Shown here: piece by piece, positions 59,608 through 64,000 of the stretch
Numbering within the stretch: the first letter of the stretch is position 1
Layout: each line of letters starts with the position of its first letter
Assembly: GCA_903813345.2 (NCBI GenBank)
Contig: CAIIXF020000009.1
Span: 32,402,740-32,466,739, forward strand
Direction of reading: 5' to 3'
Source of the DNA: Owenia fusiformis
Lineage: Eukaryota > Annelida > Polychaeta > Sabellida > Oweniidae
DNA length: 64,000 nt
Notes under the pieces: generated by a model
What the model was told of the DNA's origin: nothing
Seen by the model: the letters and a program-made list of their open reading frames with translations, nothing else
Databases searched by the model: none
Translations under genes and position numbers: made by a program

Positions 59608-61956
59608 GAGAACATATGTCGAATTCCAACAAACAATAAAATTACGTTCAGATGATGAATCAAGATTACATTTCCACATTTCTAAACTTTCATGCACTTT
59701 TAGTAAACCATACACTGAAATAATAATTCTTAGAAAACTGTCTGAAAGGAATACTTTCCTACTCTTATTATTTTTTTCAAATTAGTTTTGAAACGAAAGA
59801 TCACCCATATGAGCAAAATGATGTAACAAATGTGAAATCTAATATTTCCTTCGCTTTCAAGTTGGGAAAATCAAGTGCTCTAGCTAATATAATTGACGAT
59901 TCCAAGATTTTATTACTTTAAAGGTTGTAATACGATAATGTTAAGTTATTTGTTCTATAGAGGTCAGCATGTACTGTTGTTATTAGGTTATGTATTACTC
60001 GAGTCTCTAGCCAATAACTTTGCCAGAGATCACCACATTTGGATCGCTGTGTACTCTAAAGTTTCAAGTCGTGGTGACTATCATTTTTAATTTTATTTGA
60101 AAAACATTTGTGATGATATAAAATGGAATTGATGAGTGAGCGATGTCAAAAATGAGATATAACATAAAATTCATAACATTCTCAAAGCATTCAAAGCGTG
60201 TAATATAAATCGTTAATTTTGTTTCTGTTAGTGATGTGATTGACAAATCATCAATGATGACATGACATGGTTGATCTCGGGTCGAAGACCTATAAAAATA
60301 ACTTCAAGTTCATCTTTATATGACCATAAGGTCATACACTGAGATGTTATTCCCCTCTATTATCATTCAGAATCCAAGGGGAGGGGCTTCCCAAATGTTT
60401 TTGACATAGGGCAGTGAGTACTCAGTGAGATGCCTGGATAAGACGGTGCATAACAACAACATCTCATTTGGTCATTATCACTCTTCAGATCTATCTTTTT
60501 GTTTTTTGAATGTACATAAATCTAATGTAATAAATGTAGTGATAATTGATGTGTAGTTCAACATGTTCAAAGTTTCACATAACAGTTTGAGAATTTCTGA
60601 AGATTTCATATCATTCTTACTGTTCAGAAGAAATACAACATATATATCTGCTTTATAGCAGTATTCAAAGACCACATTAGTCTACATGGGTTCTTATCTA
60701 GTTTCTCCAACTTACAGAGAGTGTATATAGCGTGTAGTTAAATCTTATCTCCAAGAAACATTTTTATCTCAATTTCAGAAATTTCAGATTCTTTGGTCCA
60801 GATCATTCTTTGCATACAATTGATGATTATGTAATACAGTAACAAACATTGATTTTAGCATGTTATATTGAGGGCATTTTATGTGACAAAATTAATAAAT
60901 CGATCGAACGACAAGAAAGAACTGAGTGTTATGAAAAACTGTTGATTGATGTAAAGTTCAGTACAATGCCACGGGTGATTTATGGCCTTTTCCTTTGTTT
61001 GATTTCAAAGACCAAGAAGCAATATGCTGTAAAAATCAATCTGAGGTTGAGACAAGTCTTAGAGTTTTACTTTTGCTATGCTCAAAATTATACTGAATAT
61101 TCACTTTTTATCGACTTCACTTAATATCATTTCGATAACTTTTCACTTTTACCTAACAGGAAAATCATAACTATTAGTTGAGAGGCTTAATTTTCTAAAA
61201 CTACAATCTATTCTATGAAACCAATCACCCTGCAGTGTTCTCCTAGTATAATGACAGAGAGTTACAAAAGGCACGTAATGAAACAAAAAAACAAGTTATG
61301 TAAGGCCTTTTGTATAACATTGAACTGATGGTAATTTCATCTGATAACCATGAGCTTTCCTAAAAGCAAGTAATTTAATATGATGTCAAAGTGTTCTAAC
61401 GTTCAATGCAAAACTGAAAATACAATATATTTTATCCCTATATGAAAAGTAGGTTCATTTAAAGGTGAATGATATCAGTTTTTAATACTAATCTTATCTC
61501 TTCATAAATTCTGGATCAATTTTTTGTGGTTGAATAAAGAGAATACCTGTGATATGTGCCTCTCCCCATGTGCTAAATTGGTAGATCTGGAGGGAGACTG
61601 GCTAAATTTTCAGAAAAGGGATACACTTTTTCATTGAGGAACTTAACTTAAGACATGCAACAGATGGAGATAATTCACTTGCAGAAGACCAATGACAAAA
61701 GAAATTCCCAAAAGATAGCCTCCATATTCCAAATTGCATCATTTCAAGGGATCCTTATATTTCTCCAAAACAAGGCAAGAGTATGAGGCTGGCCTAATGA
61801 TACTAATTACTAGCATGGTCCCCCATACAATAAAAAAAATATAGGCAATTAATTCAGATGTATCGCAGTTTCATTTGTCTATCTTTGATAGATGAATGGA
61901 CAGAAAATCAAATTGATGAGTGAAAAATTCCAATAAGACTTTAACCTCTGACTTAC

Positions 61957-62069
61957 CGTTTTCTCTGGTGACGATACATAAAGATGTTTGGTAGAGTGTG
62001 GTGGAGAGTTGGCATGCAACTTCCTGATTTCCTGAGGCGTTTCACCCTCATCTAACGTCCAGGCAGACC
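61957..62069 (-). CDS. internal exon, ankyrin-repeat gene
   Basis: Seen: minus-strand exon of 113 nt between a CTTGCAG acceptor and a GTAAGT donor. It enters with two bases (GG) completing a codon and leaves in phase 0. It encodes 37 residues beginning SAWTLDEGETPQEIRKL and ending YVSSPEKT, a polar Ser/Pro-containing stretch with no membrane segment or recognised domain. The exit phase fits the 26-nt exon at 53124-53149, about 8.8 kb downstream. The run WTLDEGETPQEIRKLH has the look of conserved coding sequence, unlike the low-complexity surroundings. The function of this segment is unknown; it belongs to the N-terminal region of the protein. Confidence 0.75.
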
Positions 62070-62531
62070 CTGCAAGTATATTAAAGCAAGGTTGATAAAA
62101 TGAATATTTTTGCAAAAAAATTTGTCCTAAAATGCCCAAAACAATCTATATAGATTTTCAAGGCATAATATAACAAACGATGAACCTAAAACATTAAAAT
62201 AAATGTATCACCCCCAATGACAATTATCATTGTCATACGTTTCAGTCTCTGTGTGACATTTATGTATGATATACCAAAATATAGTGTAAATATAATAATT
62301 CGCAGATCAAGAATCCATAAATGAAGGATAAAGAACATGCAGTATGGTTTGTTGCAGTTTGTAGATAAAACAAATGACAAATTCAAAGATGTCTCTTCCT
62401 TGCTCATCGCTGGCCAAAGCTACTTTTTGCATGTTTTCACATTAGCATAAAATAGACTGTATTAACACCCTATGCGCTAAGTTATATGCCATTTGTGAAG
62501 CCAATGACAAAATATTTCAATTGCACCCTAC
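62070..62531 (-). other. intron between microexon 62532-62550 and exon 61957-62069
   Basis: Intron of 462 nt with GTAGGG donor and TTGCAG acceptor. No repeat or coding signal was seen in it. Confidence 0.5.
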
Positions 62532-62550
62532 CAGGTTCTCCTTGTGACCC
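62532..62550 (-). CDS. candidate 19-nt microexon of the ankyrin-repeat gene (most 5' exon seen)
   Basis: Seen: on the minus strand an AG acceptor (after ...CCAAATATTC) precedes 19 nt that end at a GTAGGG donor. Read in phase 0 it gives G-S-Q-G-E-P plus one base, and that base joins the GG of the next exon to make Gly. Phase agreement with the exon at 61957-62069 is the main support. A 19-nt exon is short enough to arise by chance, so this is the least certain exon of the set. Earlier exons, the start codon and the promoter were not found in this window. A hAT-like transposon lies 64 bp further 5' (62614-63379). Confidence 0.45.
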
Positions 62551-62613
62551 CTGAATATTTGGTAAGATAGTTGGTACAGATTGTGTGACAGTTACTGGAC
62601 AGCACCCCGATAT

Positions 62614-63379
62614 CAGAGATCACGGTAGACCTTCGCCATTCGCCAATCGCGAATTTTCGAAAGAGGTGGCGAAAAATATGTAAAGGTATTTCGCAGTTAT
62701 GGCGAATTAGAGGTGTCACGGTTTCCCGCTATTGGACCGAATTTCGGTCCAGATGCTTCGGTTCGGGACATGGGACAGAAAGGGTTAATATCGGTACATA
62801 GATTCCTTCCCTAAAATGCATAAAAACGTGTATAAATAGCGAGGAACACCTCCGATTTCGTTCTGAAAAATTAAATATTTTCACTTACCTCGTACCTAGA
62901 TTACACTTCTTTGCATTGAAAAGTGTTATTAACGGACCCGCGATTTCAGGTAGATGGTAATGGTTGTTCGTAAATTTCTTCAGCGTCGTTCGCAAATCGA
63001 GTGCATTATCAGTATGCCGGATGTAGGAGAGAAATTGAAAAATCGAGCCGGCATTTAAGTCGAAAAAGTCGGCAGTTTGGAAGTATTTTGGGACTCCGAT
63101 ATCACAAGGTAAACGAATTGGTGCAGACTATGTAAAATGCCGATCACATTCGCGGCAGATGCTTTACATTCAATTTTAATTGACGTTTTTTTATTTCTGA
63201 ATATGATTTTGAAAAGTGAAACTGAAAGTGAAACTGTCATCATCAGACATTGCATCATTTTTAATGTTCCCTTTTTTACAGTTTTTCAAAATGGCTAATT
63301 CATATTTTGGTTGGCGAAAATTTTTTTGGAAGATTTAGCCACAATGGCTAACAAGTTTTTTCAACTATCGTGATCTCTG
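62614..63379 (+). mobile_element. hAT-like non-autonomous DNA transposon (766 bp)
   Basis: Starts CAGAGATCACGGTAG and ends CTATCGTGATCTCTG, inverted repeats of 15 bases with one mismatch, bounded by CCGATAT on both sides (62607-62613 and 63380-63386). Interior sub-terminal repeats (TTCGCCATTCGCCAATCGCG...; TGGCGAAAATTTTTTTGG). A short open frame inside resembles a BED zinc-finger start, see 63039-63179. A CAGNG end, a near-8-bp duplication and a BED-like frame all suit the hAT superfamily. It is markedly more CpG-rich than its surroundings. Confidence 0.8.
63039..63179 (+). pseudogene. BED-finger-like transposase fragment inside the hAT-like element
   Basis: The frame reads KIEPAFKSKKSAVWKYFGTP, then ISQGKRIGADYVKCRSHSRQ to a stop. 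SAVWKYF-x(n)-KC-x2-(C) is the start of BED zinc fingers found in hAT transposases. Here the second cysteine appears as His (KCRSH). The frame is preceded closely by a stop, has no start codon and no catalytic domain follows. It is a relic. Confidence 0.5.
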
Positions 63380-63435
63380 CCGATATATCTCAGGGTTGGT
63401 CAGATACGATTATGACGTCATAGACAAAATATCTT

Positions 63436-63560
63436 ATCTATGATGAACACCTATGAAAGAAGAATACTTCTGTATGATGAACACCTATGAAAGAAAAATA
63501 CTTAAATATGATGAACACCTATGAAAGAAGGATACTTCTGTATGATGAACACCAATGACA
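63436..63560. repeat. ~34-bp tandem repeat, 3.5 copies
   Basis: ATGATGAACACCTATGAAAG + AAGAATACTTCTGT repeats with starts near 63440, 63474, 63508 and 63543. Confidence 0.9.
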
Positions 63561-63940
63561 AATAACCAACTAGAGTACAGTATATTCCAAAAGAAGAGCA
63601 ATGAGTGCTTAGTATGATATATCAAAATTTCCCCATCAATCCACACATTTCTAGTCAAAACACATTATTTGCCAGAATTAAACCAGAATAAAAAATTAAG
63701 GTGGCATACTGCCCAAAGGCAAAAAATGCTCTGTATGACCAAAACATGAGTCACCATAGCAACAATAACTTTTGATTTAAAGCATAACACAATTATATTT
63801 TGATCTCAATACACAAATATTTCCTCTATATTCTGCGTGAGTTTCAACTTATCAATAAGAACATTGAAATGTGATAAAATGAGATCATATTTGCATGGAC
63901 TTATTGAACGCAGGGTATATTGTTCATCCTGATCCACATA

Positions 63941-64000
63941 TAGAGAAACCTGTGTAAGTGGAACACCTTTGGTTCTGCCAAAACATGTTCCACTTGCAAG
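63941..64000. mobile_element. pogo-like element, left end, running off the window
   Basis: GAGAAACCTGTGTAAGTGG, AACACCTTTGG and the inverted TGTTCCACTTGCAAG match the left ends at 35366 and 19943. TA precedes it (63939-63940). Cut by the window edge. Confidence 0.75.

Larger units (their letters stand above)
53150..61956 (-). other. 8.8-kb intron of the ankyrin-repeat gene
   Basis: Donor GTAAGT, acceptor TTTCAG. It holds a CAGGCCCGTAGCC element (54283), a diverged dispersed repeat (55019-55372), the TGTCACC repeat with a 35-bp array (55411-55747), a 408-bp foldback element (56430-56837), a pogo-like fragment (56908-56940), a LINE 3' end on the minus strand (about 58534-58690) and a second CAGGCCCGTAGCC element (59399-59607). 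In 53150-54282, 56941-58533 and 59608-61956 I see only AT-rich, non-coding-like sequence. A 91-codon open frame at 60849-61124 has no recognisable similarity or splice context. Confidence 0.65.

Noticed and set aside
60849-61124. 91-codon plus-strand frame (MILACYIEGILCDKINKSIE...)
   Set aside because: No ATG at the listed start, no recognised similarity, and it lies antisense within an intron; kept only as an observation.

Overview
The window looks like nuclear DNA from a marine invertebrate. It is AT-rich and repeat-dense, with very long introns and no compact or bacterial-style genes. Several repeats are of kinds I associate with lophotrochozoans (molluscs and relatives): 'AAATGGCNGCCATTTT' repeats ending in GGACGGACAGACGG-like tails, 'CAGGCCCGTAGCCAGG' elements, and 'AAGTGGAACACC' pogo-like elements. 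The species cannot be fixed from sequence alone, and a mollusc or other marine invertebrate is only a suggestion.

One host gene is supported. It lies on the minus strand as at least seven exons (62550 down to 33589) that join with consistent phase into about 212 codons, with both ends open. The N-terminal part is Ser/Lys/Arg-rich and probably disordered. The last exon encodes the start of an ankyrin repeat (LFEAVEHQD...). The best candidate family is the ankyrin plus FN3 protein ANKFN1 / wide awake, but this rests on one short exon and is tentative. Two exons are microexons (26 and 19 nt). Introns of about 8.8 and 14.4 kb hold most of the right half of the window.

The clearest mobile element is a complete-ended Ngaro-type tyrosine-recombinase retrotransposon at 21634-28443. 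It has the diagnostic split direct repeats A1 - internal region - B1 - A2 - B2. Inside are remnants of an SGNH-hydrolase ORF, a Pro/Ser-rich ORF, reverse transcriptase lacking its catalytic core, RNase H and tyrosine recombinase. The repeat pairs read as identical although every ORF is broken, which suggests recent mobilisation in trans. It appears to sit inside an older TA-flanked DNA transposon.

The rest is repeats. Left to right these are: a 19-bp minisatellite (576-1220); nested palindromes (6110-7205); a duplicated foldback element (7388-8009); an Asn/Gly/Tyr/Ser-type 30-bp array (8296-9090); pogo-like elements (13248, 19943, 35366 and fragments); mariner ends (15280, 17083); a dispersed TGTCACC family that has expanded differently at several loci; the Ngaro element; ~131-bp, 24-bp and 92-bp arrays (30357-35213); LINE 3' ends (38.2, 38.9, 58.6 kb); 16-, 27-, 19- and 35-bp arrays (42.8-46.7 kb); two large foldback elements (49.8 and 56.4 kb); and a hAT-like element with a BED-finger remnant (62614-63379). 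No tRNA, rRNA or CRISPR locus was recognised.
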